NCBI RefSeq assembly: GCF_024757985.1
Contig: NZ_CP103289.1
Coordinates: 310,001-374,000, forward strand
Source of the DNA: Cellulomonas sp. NS3
GTDB taxonomy: Bacteria; Actinomycetota; Actinomycetes; Actinomycetales; Cellulomonadaceae
Length of the DNA: 64,000 bases
Reading direction: 5' to 3'
Positions 8,062 through 16,368 of the stretch are shown here, one piece after another (position 1 is the stretch's first letter; each line of letters starts with the position of its first letter). The translations under genes and the position numbers were made by a program. The notes under the pieces were generated by a model, which was not told the origin of the DNA, searched no databases, and was given only the letters and a program-made list of their open reading frames with translations.

Positions 8062-8859
8062 TCAGCTCAGCCCGAGCGCGTCCCGCCACTCCGCGGGCAC
8101 GAGCGCGTACCCGACGAACGCGACGACGTCGAGCACGGTGTGCGCGACGACGAGCGGCATGACCCGGCGCCTCCGGCGGTAGTACTCGGCGAAGACGACG
8201 CCCATGACGACGTTCCCGACGAACGGCCCGATGCCCTGGTAGAGGTGGTACGAGCCGCGCAGCAGGGCGCTCGCGGCGATGATCGCGGGGGTCCGCCAGC
8301 GCAGCTCGCGCAACCGCTCGGTCAGGTAGCCGACGGCGATCACCTCCTCGAGCAGCGCGTTCTGCAGCGCCGCGAGCACCAGCACCGGGACGGTCCACCA
8401 CGCGGCGTTCAGCGCCGACGCCTGCACCTCGACCGTCACACCGAGGGCGCGTCCGGCGGCGTAGAGCGCGAGGCCGGGGACGCCGATGAGCGTCGCGAGC
8501 CCGACGCCGACGCCCAGGTCGCGCCCGGGCCGCGTGCCGTCGAGCCCGATGAGCCGGACGGCGCTGCGGCCGTGCGAGGAGAGCAGGTAGAGCGCGAGCG
8601 CGACGGGCACGAGCGCGAAGCCGATGCTCAGGAGCTGGTAGGTCAGGTCCACGTACGGGCGCGGCGAGCGGCTCGCGTTGAGGGTCGCGGACTGCTCGGC
8701 GAGCGGTGTGCCCTCGGTGAGCCGCGCGACGATGTTGACCAGCGCGTAGATCCCGGAGCGGCCCAGCGAGAGGCCGAGCACGATCCAGACCTCGGTCGTG
8801 AGCCGGCGCCGGAGCGCGGGGAACGACGGCGCGGGCGCGGTGCCCGGTGCCGTCGTCAT
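8062..8859 (-). CDS. CPBP-family intramembrane metalloprotease
   Basis: The 265-residue protein has about seven membrane segments and the CPBP (Abi/CaaX) motifs in order: LLEEVIAVGYL with Glu171-Glu172, RGSYHLYQG with His205, and VAHTVLDVV with His240 and Asp244. The usual EExxxR is EEVIAVG here, so the Arg is missing, which I believe is common in actinobacterial members. Substrate unknown. TACCCT (8866-8871) ends exactly six bases before the ATG, indicating a leaderless transcript. It diverges from the PfpI-like gene at 8964 over 104 bp. Confidence 0.8.
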   Translation of the reverse strand: MTTAPGTAPAPSFPALRRRLTTEVWIVLGLSLGRSGIYALVNIVARLTEGTPLAEQSATLNASRSPRPYVDLTYQLLSIGFALVPVALALYLLSSHGRSAVRLIGLDGTRPGRDLGVGVGLATLIGVPGLALYAAGRALGVTVEVQASALNAAWWTVPVLVLAALQNALLEEVIAVGYLTERLRELRWRTPAIIAASALLRGSYHLYQGIGPFVGNVVMGVVFAEYYRRRRRVMPLVVAHTVLDVVAFVGYALVPAEWRDALGLS

Positions 8860-8963
8860 GCTCCGAGGGTAGGTGGTCGCCCGGGGCGCCGCTCCGGGTG
8901 CCGTCGGTCGCGGGCGCGCCTACCGTCGAAGGACCGCACACCCCAGCGAGAGGAGCCGCACGC

Positions 8964-9512
8964 ATGTCCCACCTCACCGGCAAGACGGTCGCGTTCCTGG
9001 CCACGGACGGCTTCGAGGACAGCGAGCTGACGAGCCCGTGGCAGGCGGTCACCGAGCACGGTGCGAGCGCGGTGCTCGTGTCGTCGGACGGCGGCACGAT
9101 CACCGGCAAGAACGGCCACGAGGCGCAGGTCGACCGGACCACCGCGGACGCGTCGGCGGCCGACTTCGACGCGCTCGTGCTGCCCGGCGGCGTCGCGAAC
9201 GGCGACAAGATCCGCCTCGACGAGAAGGCCGTCGCGTTCGTGCGCGACGTGTTCGCCCAGCACAAGCCCGTGGGCGTGATCTGCCACGGCGGCTGGATCC
9301 TCACGGACGCCGACGTCGTCCGCGGCCGGACCCTGACCTCCTACCCGAGCCTGCGCACCGACCTGACGAACGCGGGTGCCACGTGGGTCGACGAGGAGGT
9401 CGTCGTGGACTCCGGCCTCGTGAGCAGCCGCGTGCCCGACGACCTGCCGGCGTTCAACGCCAAGCTCGTCGAGGAGATCGGCGAGGGCGAGCACGCCGAG
9501 CAGACCGCCTGA
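8964..9512 (+). CDS. PfpI/YhbO-type class I glutamine amidotransferase-like protein
   Basis: The 182-residue protein is a typical PfpI-family member: TDGFEDSEL with the catalytic-site Glu/Asp near residue 18, ALVLPGGVANGD near 70, and the nucleophile elbow GVICHGGWIL with Cys107-His108. The complete Cys-His pair makes peptidase or deglycase activity more plausible than in the DJ-1-like protein at 3963. AGGAG precedes the ATG; TACCGT (8921-8926) is the likely -10. A strong terminator follows. Confidence 0.85.
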   Translation: MSHLTGKTVAFLATDGFEDSELTSPWQAVTEHGASAVLVSSDGGTITGKNGHEAQVDRTTADASAADFDALVLPGGVANGDKIRLDEKAVAFVRDVFAQHKPVGVICHGGWILTDADVVRGRTLTSYPSLRTDLTNAGATWVDEEVVVDSGLVSSRVPDDLPAFNAKLVEEIGEGEHAEQTA

Positions 9513-9536
9513 CGCCGGGCCCTGAGCCCGGCCGCC

Positions 9537-9572
9537 GGCCCCGCCGCTGCTCCCCGTGAGCGCGGCGGGGCC
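9537..9572 (+). terminator. Rho-independent-type terminator
   Basis: An 11-bp perfect stem, GGCCCCGCCGC (9537-9547) with GCGGCGGGGCC (9562-9572), is followed by TTCGTCT. It closes the PfpI-like transcription unit. Confidence 0.7.
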
Positions 9573-9601
9573 TTCGTCTGCCCGGAGGCGCCGCAGGGCC
9601 C

Positions 9602-9649
9602 TTGTCCTCCGGCGTTCACGCAGAGTAGTTTGCAATGCAAAGCACTCTG
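9602..9649 (+). promoter_or_regulatory. Promoter and 29-bp near-palindromic operator of the ABC exporter operon
   Basis: TTGTCC (9602-9607), an 18-bp spacer and TAGTTT (9626-9631) make a plausible promoter. The -10 lies inside an interrupted palindrome at 9621-9649: outer arms CAGAGT/ACTCTG and inner arms TTTGCA/TGCAAA around a single central A, with only two mismatched positions per arm. The winged-helix regulator encoded second in the operon is the likely ligand. Confidence 0.65.
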
Positions 9650-9669
9650 CAGCTCCAGGGAGACGACCG

Positions 9670-10308
9670 ATGGCACCCGACGACGCGCCCGACGACCCGC
9701 TCGACCTCGCGGAGAGCCTCGCGATCATCCAGGCGCAGCGCACCCGGGTCCGTGACCAGGTCGCGCCCGACCCTCGCATCCTGTTCGGCGCCTGGGGCGT
9801 CGCGTGGCTCGTCGGCTACCTCGTCCTCTGGTCGTCCGCCCGCAGCGGGTCGTCCGGCCACCCGGACGGGACGGCGTTCACGGTCTTCGGGGTGCTGCTG
9901 GGCGGGGCGCTCGCGGTCACGATCGCGCACATCGCGCGCCGCACCGCCGGCATCCGGGGCGCCAGCGCGCGCTCGGGCGCCATGTTCGGCTGGACGTGGA
10001 CGATCGGCTTCAGCGCGGTCGTGCTCACGATGATCGGGTTCACCCGGGCCGGCGCGAGCTGGGAGGTGCTCGCCCTCGGCTGGAACGCCCTCTCGGCGCT
10101 CGTCGTCGGGGTCCTCTACGCCGCGGGCGCAGCCATGTGGGAGGACTGGCGGATGTTCCTGCTCGGCGCCTGGATCGCCCTCGTCGCCGGGGCCACGACG
10201 CTGCTCGGGGTGCCCGGCTCCTACCTGCTGATGGCGCTCGCGGGCGGCGGCGGGATGCTGACCGCGGCGGCGGTCGCTCACGTGGCGCGGCGGAAGGGCG
10301 GCTGGTGA
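9670..10308 (+). CDS. Membrane protein of the ABC exporter operon, unknown function
   Basis: The 212-residue protein has an acidic N-terminus and about six hydrophobic segments (first near residues 40-53, last near 175-200). It carries no catalytic motif that I recognise. It is the first gene of a four-gene operon (membrane protein, winged-helix regulator, ABC ATPase, ABC permease) with every junction overlapping by four bases, so it probably works with the exporter or in sensing its substrate. AGGGAG lies upstream of the ATG. Confidence 0.7.
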   Translation: MAPDDAPDDPLDLAESLAIIQAQRTRVRDQVAPDPRILFGAWGVAWLVGYLVLWSSARSGSSGHPDGTAFTVFGVLLGGALAVTIAHIARRTAGIRGASARSGAMFGWTWTIGFSAVVLTMIGFTRAGASWEVLALGWNALSALVVGVLYAAGAAMWEDWRMFLLGAWIALVAGATTLLGVPGSYLLMALAGGGGMLTAAAVAHVARRKGGW

Positions 10309-10610
10309 CCGACGACGACCTCGACCCGGTCATCCACGCGCAGTCCCGCCTGCGGGTGGTCGCGACGCTGGCCGCGATGCCGCGCGGCGACCGGGTCTCC
10401 TTCCCCAAGCTCCAGCGTCTGCTGGACATGACCGCCGGCAACCTGTCGACCCACGTGCGCAAGCTCGAGGAGGCCGAGTACGTCGTCGTCACGAAGACCC
10501 ACGAGGGCCGGACCCCGGCCACCTACCTCGAGCTGACGAGCACCGGACGCCACGCGTTCGAGCGCTACTCGCGCCGGCTCACCGACCTCCTCAAGGGAGC
10601 GCAGTCATGA
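10305..10610 (+). CDS. Winged-helix transcriptional regulator (MarR/ArsR-like)
   Basis: This short regulator of 101 residues begins at a GTG in a GTGA overlap with the preceding gene. RVSFPKLQRLLDMTAGNLSTHVRKLEEAEYV is the helix-turn-helix (about residues 29-60) and VTKTHEGRTPATYLELTSTG the wing, matching the winged-helix DNA-binding domain family often coded next to ABC exporters. It presumably represses the operon through the palindrome at 9621-9649. Confidence 0.85.
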   Translation: MTDDDLDPVIHAQSRLRVVATLAAMPRGDRVSFPKLQRLLDMTAGNLSTHVRKLEEAEYVVVTKTHEGRTPATYLELTSTGRHAFERYSRRLTDLLKGAQS

Positions 10611-11620
10611 ACGACGCAGTGGTGGACCACGTGGTGCAGGTCGAGGGCGTCACGCGCCGGTTCGGTGCCGTGACCGCGCTCGACGACGTGTCGCTCGACG
10701 TCCGCGAGGGCGAGCTCGTCGGCCTGCTGGGGCCCAACGGCGCCGGCAAGACGACCCTCCTCAGCCTCGTCAGCGGGATCCGGAAGCCCGACGCGGGGCA
10801 GATCCGGCTGTTCGGCCGCGACCCGCGCGACGCGGCCGCGCGCCTCGGCCTCGGCACGACGCCGCAGGAGACCGGGCTGCCGCCGACGCTCAAGGTCGGT
10901 GAGGTCGTCGACCTCGTCGCCGGGCACTACCCCGACCCGATGCCGCGCGGCGAGGTGCTCGAGCGGTTCGGGATCGGCGACCTCGCCGGCCGGCAGACCG
11001 GCGGGCTCTCGGGCGGCCAGAAGCGCCGGCTCGCCGTCGCGCTCGCGCTCGTCGGCCGGCCGCGTCTCGTGCTGCTCGACGAGCCGACCACCGGGCTCGA
11101 CGTCGAGGCCCGGCACGTGCTGTGGGACGCGCTGCGGCAGTACCACGCGGACGGCGCGACGGTCCTGCTCACGAGCCACTACCTCGAGGAGATCGAGGCG
11201 CTCGCGCAGCGCGTCGTCGTGATCGGCGAGGGGCGGGTGCTCGCGGACGACTCGCTCGGCGCGGTCCTCGACCTCGTGGCCGTCCGGCGCGTGCTGGTCT
11301 CCGTCCCCGAGCACGCCGCCGCGGCCCTCGCCCGGATCGACGGGGTGGTCGGCGCCGAGCGCGACGGCGACCGCTGGACGCTGCTCGCGTCCGACGCCGA
11401 CGCCGTGGTGCGCGCCCTGGTGCGCGACGACGTGCCGTTCAGCGGGCTCGAGGTCCGCGGCGCCTCGCTCGAGGAGGCGTTCCTCGTGCTCACCGGGGGC
11501 GAGCCCGTCCGGGACGCCGCCCGCACCGCCCGCTCGTCCGGCACCGTCCCCACCCCCGGCGCCGCGACCCCGTCCGACGCCGCCACGTCCGACGCCGTCA
11601 CCCAGGGAGCCCCGCGATGA
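10607..11620 (+). CDS. ABC exporter ATP-binding protein
   Basis: The 337-residue ATPase has Walker A GPNGAGKTT (near residue 43), Q-loop TPQETGLP, signature LSGGQKRR, Walker B LVLLDEPTTGLD and switch TSHYLEE. The C-terminal 120 residues form the accessory domain usual in drug/antibiotic exporter ATPases (DrrA-like), ending in an unusual Pro/Ala/Thr tail. It overlaps its neighbours by ATGA at both ends and pairs with the permease that follows. Substrate unknown. Confidence 0.9.
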   Translation: MNDAVVDHVVQVEGVTRRFGAVTALDDVSLDVREGELVGLLGPNGAGKTTLLSLVSGIRKPDAGQIRLFGRDPRDAAARLGLGTTPQETGLPPTLKVGEVVDLVAGHYPDPMPRGEVLERFGIGDLAGRQTGGLSGGQKRRLAVALALVGRPRLVLLDEPTTGLDVEARHVLWDALRQYHADGATVLLTSHYLEEIEALAQRVVVIGEGRVLADDSLGAVLDLVAVRRVLVSVPEHAAAALARIDGVVGAERDGDRWTLLASDADAVVRALVRDDVPFSGLEVRGASLEEAFLVLTGGEPVRDAARTARSSGTVPTPGAATPSDAATSDAVTQGAPR

Positions 11621-12393
11621 CCACCACGACGCTCGCCCCGCGCAGCCCGCTGCACCTGACGCTCCTGCACGCGCGCTTCCAGTTCCTGGAGACCGTCCGC
11701 GTGCCCATCGCGGTCATCGGCAACCTGCTGTTCCCGACGCTCGCGATGTTCTTCTTCGTGGTGCCGCAGCCCGAGGTCTCGCAGAACCCCGGGATCGCGA
11801 CGGCCGCGGCCGCGCAGCTCGCGACGTTCGCGATCATCTCGACGTGCCTGTTCTCGTTCGGTGCGGGCGTCGCGGAGGACCGCGCGATGCCGTTCGACCC
11901 GTACCTGCGCACGCTGCCCGCGGGGGCGGCACCCCGGCTCGCGGGCCGCGTCGTCAACGGGATCGTCTGGTGCCTGCTCGCGCTCGTGCCGCTGATCGCC
12001 ATCGCGGTCGTCTTCACCGAGGCCACGATCACTCCGCAGCGCCTGCTCCTCGCGCTCGCGTGCGTGCCCGTCGTCGCGCTGCCGTTCCTGCTGCTCGGGC
12101 TCGCGATCGGCTACGCGCTGAGCAACAAGGCGGCCATCGCGGTCGTGCAGGCGGTGCTGTTCCCCCTCGCGTTCGCCGGCGGGCTGTTCATGCCGCCCGA
12201 GGTCTTCCCGGGGTGGATGAACGCGATCTCCCGCGCGCTGCCAACGCGGGCGGCGCGGGACCTCGTGATCGACGTCGCCACCGGGTACCCCGCGTACGCC
12301 CTGGCGCTGCCGGTGCTCGTCGGGTGGACGGTGCTGTTCGCGGTGCTGGCCGTGACGGCCTACCGGCGCGACGAGGGCCGCCGCTTCCGGTGA
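11617..12393 (+). CDS. ABC-2-type exporter permease
   Basis: The 258-residue protein has six hydrophobic segments and the ABC-2 permease pattern: a cytoplasmic N-terminus ending in ARFQFLETVRVP, then AEDRAMPFDPYLRTLP between TM2 and TM3, and FPLAFAGGLFMPPEVFPGWMNAIS near the C-terminal part. It is the partner of the ATPase at 10607, with an ATGA overlap. Export of a small toxic molecule or lipid is a family-based inference. Confidence 0.88.
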   Translation: MTTTTLAPRSPLHLTLLHARFQFLETVRVPIAVIGNLLFPTLAMFFFVVPQPEVSQNPGIATAAAAQLATFAIISTCLFSFGAGVAEDRAMPFDPYLRTLPAGAAPRLAGRVVNGIVWCLLALVPLIAIAVVFTEATITPQRLLLALACVPVVALPFLLLGLAIGYALSNKAAIAVVQAVLFPLAFAGGLFMPPEVFPGWMNAISRALPTRAARDLVIDVATGYPAYALALPVLVGWTVLFAVLAVTAYRRDEGRRFR

Positions 12394-12396
12394 CCG

Positions 12397-12425
12397 GCCG
12401 CGCCGGGCGATGAGTCCGGCGCGGC
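12397..12425 (+). terminator. Probable terminator of the ABC operon
   Basis: A 10-bp stem (12397-12406 with 12416-12425; GCCGCGCCGG and CCGGCGCGGC) with a 9-base loop begins just after the permease stop. There is no T-run. Confidence 0.5.
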
Positions 12426-12443
12426 GGGACGGTCTGCCCGTCC

Positions 12444-13301
12444 ATGGACACCGCACCGCAGCCCGCCGGCCCCGCCCGCGTCGAGGAGGCGGCCCGCGTC
12501 GAGGGCACGGTCCGTTCCGCGGACGGGACCGTGATCGCCTACGACCGCACCGGCGAGGGGCCCCCGGTCGTGCTCGTCGAGCCCGCGCTGCACGACCGCA
12601 CGCTCTCCGCGTTCGACGGCCTCGCGCCGCTGCTCGCCCCGCACCTGACCGTCGTCCGGTACGACCGGCGCGGCCGCGGCGCGAGCACCGACACCCCGCC
12701 GTACGCGGTCGAGCGCGAGGTCGAGGACCTCGCGGCGCTGGTCGGTGCCCTCGGGGGACCGGTGCTGCTGCACGGGTTCTCGTCGGGCGCGCTGCTCGCG
12801 CTGCACGCCGCGGCGGCCGGGCTCGACGTCGCGGCGCTCCTCCTGGTGGAGCCGCCGCTCGGGGACGACGACGCCGACGAGCGTGCACGGTCCCGGGCGT
12901 TCACGGCGGACCTCGCGGACCTCGTCGCGCACGGCCGGCACGCCGAGGCCCTCGACCGGTTCCACGAGGGGATCGGCGTCCCGCCCGAGGTGCTCGCGCA
13001 GACACCGCCCGACGTGCGGGCCACGCTCGAGCGCCTCGCGCCGACGCTCGTGCACGACTGCCGGCTCGGCGACGAGACGACGCTCGGCACGCTCCACGCG
13101 GTGCCGGTCCCGGCGCTCGTCGTGGACAGCGCGGGGAGCTCGCCGGACCTCACCGGCTGGGCGGCACGGGTCGCCGCAGCGCTGCCCCGGGGGGAGCACC
13201 GCAGCCTGCCGGGCACCTGGCACGGCGTCGCGGACGACGCGCTCGCGGCGGCGGTGCTCGACGTCGCCCGCGCGCACGTGCTCCCCGGGGCGGAGGGCTA
13301 G
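12444..13301 (+). CDS. Alpha/beta hydrolase
   Basis: The 285-residue protein fits the alpha/beta-hydrolase fold: EPALHDRT oxyanion region near residue 46, YDRRGRGAS near 74, nucleophile elbow HGFSSGA with the Ser in G-x-S-x-G near residue 113, and TWHGVADDALAAAV supplying the C-terminal His. An acidic loop (DDDADERARS) lies in the cap region. Substrate cannot be inferred. It lies 50 bp after the ABC operon and its terminator and may have its own promoter, although read-through is possible. Confidence 0.8.
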   Translation: MDTAPQPAGPARVEEAARVEGTVRSADGTVIAYDRTGEGPPVVLVEPALHDRTLSAFDGLAPLLAPHLTVVRYDRRGRGASTDTPPYAVEREVEDLAALVGALGGPVLLHGFSSGALLALHAAAAGLDVAALLLVEPPLGDDDADERARSRAFTADLADLVAHGRHAEALDRFHEGIGVPPEVLAQTPPDVRATLERLAPTLVHDCRLGDETTLGTLHAVPVPALVVDSAGSSPDLTGWAARVAAALPRGEHRSLPGTWHGVADDALAAAVLDVARAHVLPGAEG

Positions 13302-13419
13302 GCGCCGCCCGCGACGACCGTGCGTCGGGGGCGGTACGGGGAGCGTCCGCCGCGTGGACGTGCGGCGCGGAGGAGCGCCCAGGTGTTCAGGTCGGCGCCC
13401 CGACAGCCGATGATCAGGT

Positions 13420-14472
13420 GTGTCGTCCGGCCAGTGGAGCGAGCCGCGCGACCGGGTCGCCGCCGCCCGGTCCGCCGCTGTGCTGATCCTCGTCGGCGCC
13501 GTCGTCATCCTCGCGTTCGCCGCGGTGGACCCGAGCATCGCGTCGGGCTGGCAGCGGGTCGCGGTGCTCGCGGCCGCCGCCGTGGCGATCCCGTGCGCGG
13601 CGCTCCTGTACCGGCGCGGGCACCGGGCCCCCACGGCGCTGTGGGTCGCGCTCCCGGCGGGCGGGGTCGTGCTCATCACCTCGCTCGACTTCGCGACGGA
13701 CGACGCGAGCGCGGCCGGGCAGGTCTTCCTCGCGTTCCCCGTGCTGTTCGCGAGCTCGCAGCTGCGCCGCCCGGCCGCCGTCGGGATCACGGTCCTGACC
13801 GTCGCCGCCGACGCGGTGCTCGCCCTCGCGCTGCTGCCGTTCGAGCGTGCGGTCACCGACGTCGCGTTCGTCGGGGCGACGCTCGGGGTGATGACCGTGC
13901 TGCTCGTCGTCTCGGGGGAGCAGCGCGACGCGCTCGTGGCCCGGCTGACCGCGCTCGCGGCGATCGACCCCCTGACCGGCCTCGCGACCCGGCGCGTGCT
14001 CGACGAGGCGGCGCACACCGCGCTCGCGCGCGAGGGCCGCACGACGACCGCGCTCCTCGTGCTCGACCTCGACCGGTTCAAGACGATCAACGACAGCCGC
14101 GGGCACCCCGTCGGGGACGACGCGCTCGCCCACGTCGCGGCGCTCCTGCGCAGCCGGGAGCGCCCCGGCATGGTGCTGAGCAGGCTCGGCGGCGACGAGC
14201 TCGCGGTGCTGGTGACGGAGCGCGCGGGCGGGACCGCGGAGACGCTCGCCCAGGAGGTCGCCGAGCTCGTCCGCTCGCACCCCCTGCCGACGCCCGAGGG
14301 GCCGCTCGCGCTGTCCGTGAGCATCGGCGTCGCGTACGCCCGGGACGGCGTCCGGACGCTGCGGGCGCTGTACTCCGCGGCCGACGAGGCGCTCTACCGG
14401 GCGAAGACGGGCGGGCGGGACCGGGTGGCCGTGAACGACGGCGCACCCCCGCGGCCGCCCGCGGACGGCTGA
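13420..14472 (+). CDS. Membrane-anchored diguanylate cyclase
   Basis: The 350-residue protein has six hydrophobic segments in its first 170 residues, then a GGDEF domain: DPLTGLATRR (entry motif), DLDRFKTINDSRGHPVGDDAL and the active-site loop RLGGDEL, an accepted GGDEF variant, so c-di-GMP synthesis is plausible. No RxxD I-site is evident before the loop. The GTG start has only weak Shine-Dalgarno complementarity. It converges with a second diguanylate cyclase 92 bp downstream. Confidence 0.85.
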   Translation: MSSGQWSEPRDRVAAARSAAVLILVGAVVILAFAAVDPSIASGWQRVAVLAAAAVAIPCAALLYRRGHRAPTALWVALPAGGVVLITSLDFATDDASAAGQVFLAFPVLFASSQLRRPAAVGITVLTVAADAVLALALLPFERAVTDVAFVGATLGVMTVLLVVSGEQRDALVARLTALAAIDPLTGLATRRVLDEAAHTALAREGRTTTALLVLDLDRFKTINDSRGHPVGDDALAHVAALLRSRERPGMVLSRLGGDELAVLVTERAGGTAETLAQEVAELVRSHPLPTPEGPLALSVSIGVAYARDGVRTLRALYSAADEALYRAKTGGRDRVAVNDGAPPRPPADG

Positions 14473-14564
14473 GCCCGGCTCCGTGACCGGCGCGCCCGGG
14501 GCGACGCGTCGTCGAAGCCGGACCGGCCCCCGGCTCACCGGGCGGCGCGGCCGTGCTCGTCGGC

Positions 14565-16241
14565 TCAGGACGCGATCGGGGTCCCGGGCCCGCCCGCGGC
14601 GCGCGCCGCGCGGTGCACGTGCTTGGTCCGGTACATCGCGGTGTCCGCGCGCGTGAACAGCGAGGTGGCCTCGGTCGACGGGTCGGTCGTGATCGCCGCG
14701 CCGATGCTGACGCCCACGCTCACGACGCCCCCGGTGACGCGGATCGGCTGCGCGACGACCTCCTCCAGCCGCTCGACGAGCTCCGCGATCTCGACGTCGT
14801 CGCGCACCTCGACGAGCACCGCGCCGAACTCGTCGCCCCCGAGGCGGGCCAGGACGTCGCCGTGGCGCAGGTGCGTGCGCAGCCGCCGGCCGACCTCGAT
14901 GAGCACCTCGTCCCCGGCGGCGTGCCCGTACGTGTCGTTGACGGCCTTGAACCGGTCGAGGTCGACGAACAGCACCGCGAGCGCGGCGCCGGGCCCGACG
15001 GCGCGCAGCCCGAGCCCGAGCAGCCGCAGGAGCTCGCGCCGGTTGGGGAGCCCGGTGAGGTCGTCGTGCGACGCGGCGTGCGTGAGCTGCTCCTCCTGGT
15101 AGCGCCGGTCCGTGACGTCGCGCTGGTCGACGACGAGGCCCTGCACGAGCGGGTCGGCCAGGAGGTTGTGGACGTTCCACTCGTACCAGCGGGACTCGCC
15201 GTCGGCGTGCGTGAGCGGCACGTCGAGCGTCCGGCGCGCACCTGGGAGGGCCATGACCTCGCGGAGCTGGCGGGCGGCCTTGGCACGGTGCTCGGGGCGG
15301 ACGAGGTCGAGCAGGTACGTGCCGGTGAGGCTCTCGGCGGGGTGGCCGGTCGTGCGCTCGGCGGCGGGGCTCACGTAGGTCAGCACGCCGTCCGCGTCGC
15401 TCACCGTGAGCACGTCCGTGGCCGAGTCCATGAGCGCGCGCAGCCGCGCCTCGGTGCGGGCGAGCGCGTCGGTCACGGACGCGTCGGCGGCGACCGAGAG
15501 CCCGACGTCGGCGAGCGTGAGCCACGTGACGAGCAGCAGCCAGCCCGCGGCCACGTGGCTCGCCCAGACCGGCACCGCGCTCGCGACCCAGCCGGTCTGC
15601 GTCGCCACCTGGCCGGCGACCGTGAGGAGCGTGACCGCGGCACCGGCGCGCGGCCACACGCCGCTGCCGGAGCGCTGGACGTGCGCGACCGCGACGAGCA
15701 GCACCGTGGCCGGCACGAGCGCGCTCCAGCCCGCCGTCCACGCGATGACCGCGACCAGCGCGAACGCGCCGAGCAGGGTCACGAGCGGGCGCCCACCGGG
15801 TTCCCTCCCGCGCACGAGCCGTTCGACGCGCTCGCTGAGCAGCACCACCTGCAGCAGGACGAGGCCGGTCAGGACCCACGGGGAGCCGAGCACCCAGCCC
15901 TGGGCGTGCAGCGCGAGCAGGGCGGGGAGGGCGACGACGAGCGTGCCGAGGACGGCGAGGGGGAGCGGCACGCGCGCGAGCACGCGCGAGGCGGAGGCGT
16001 TGGCCCGGTGGCGTCGGGTCCCGAGCGCGGGGTCCCCGAACGGTCCGGCGACGGGCTCGGCGCGCGACGGCGTCGTCGGGGGCGGCGCGGCGTGCGGGGG
16101 CGCGGCGTGCGAGGGCGCGGCGTGCGGGGGCGCGGCGTGCGGGGGCGCGGCGTGTGCGGGCACGCCGCGGCGCCGCTCGTGCCCACGCGTCGTCCGTTCC
16201 ACCCGTCTGCCCTCGTCCGTCCTCGTCCGTGCCCGACCCAT
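14565..16241 (-). CDS. Membrane PAS-GGDEF diguanylate cyclase with HAAPP-repeat N-terminus
   Basis: The protein has 558 residues. The order is: basic N-terminus, five consecutive HAAPP-type pentapeptides (residues about 30-54), about eight membrane segments (90-245), PAS domain (265-385; DADGVLTYVSPAAERTTG), then GGDEF domain (390-545; DDLTGLPNRREL, DLDRFKAVNDTYGHAAGDEV, ARLGGDEFGAVL). The full GGDEF motif predicts c-di-GMP synthesis gated by the PAS sensor. No EAL domain follows. The ATG at 16241 has weak ribosome-binding support, so a start after the repeats cannot be excluded. Confidence 0.87.
   Translation of the reverse strand: MGRARTRTDEGRRVERTTRGHERRRGVPAHAAPPHAAPPHAAPSHAAPPHAAPPPTTPSRAEPVAGPFGDPALGTRRHRANASASRVLARVPLPLAVLGTLVVALPALLALHAQGWVLGSPWVLTGLVLLQVVLLSERVERLVRGREPGGRPLVTLLGAFALVAVIAWTAGWSALVPATVLLVAVAHVQRSGSGVWPRAGAAVTLLTVAGQVATQTGWVASAVPVWASHVAAGWLLLVTWLTLADVGLSVAADASVTDALARTEARLRALMDSATDVLTVSDADGVLTYVSPAAERTTGHPAESLTGTYLLDLVRPEHRAKAARQLREVMALPGARRTLDVPLTHADGESRWYEWNVHNLLADPLVQGLVVDQRDVTDRRYQEEQLTHAASHDDLTGLPNRRELLRLLGLGLRAVGPGAALAVLFVDLDRFKAVNDTYGHAAGDEVLIEVGRRLRTHLRHGDVLARLGGDEFGAVLVEVRDDVEIAELVERLEEVVAQPIRVTGGVVSVGVSIGAAITTDPSTEATSLFTRADTAMYRTKHVHRAARAAGGPGTPIAS
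16085..16159 (-). repeat. Five tandem 15-bp repeats encoding HAAPP units
   Basis: Five head-to-tail copies of a 15-bp unit (reading GCGCGGCGTGCGGGG on the plus strand) with one or two substitutions per copy lie in frame within the PAS-GGDEF gene. Each adds one five-residue His-Ala-Ala-Pro-Pro/Ser unit. Because the unit length is a multiple of three, copy-number change would keep the frame. Confidence 0.9.
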
Positions 16242-16323
16242 CGGCTTTCACCCGGGCCTGATGACGGGTTCACCCGGGTGGAGCGCCGAGCCGGAGCACC
16301 GCTCGGCCCGCCCACGACGCGGG

Positions 16324-16357
16324 CCGGCCCCGCCGCGCGGCTGCACGACGGGGCCGG
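16324..16357 (-). terminator. Probable terminator of csoR-copZ-copA
   Basis: CCGGCCCCG (16324-16332) and CGGGGCCGG (16349-16357) form a 9-bp perfect stem 12 bases after the copA stop. Confidence 0.5.
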
Positions 16358-16368
16358 ACGGGCGGCGC

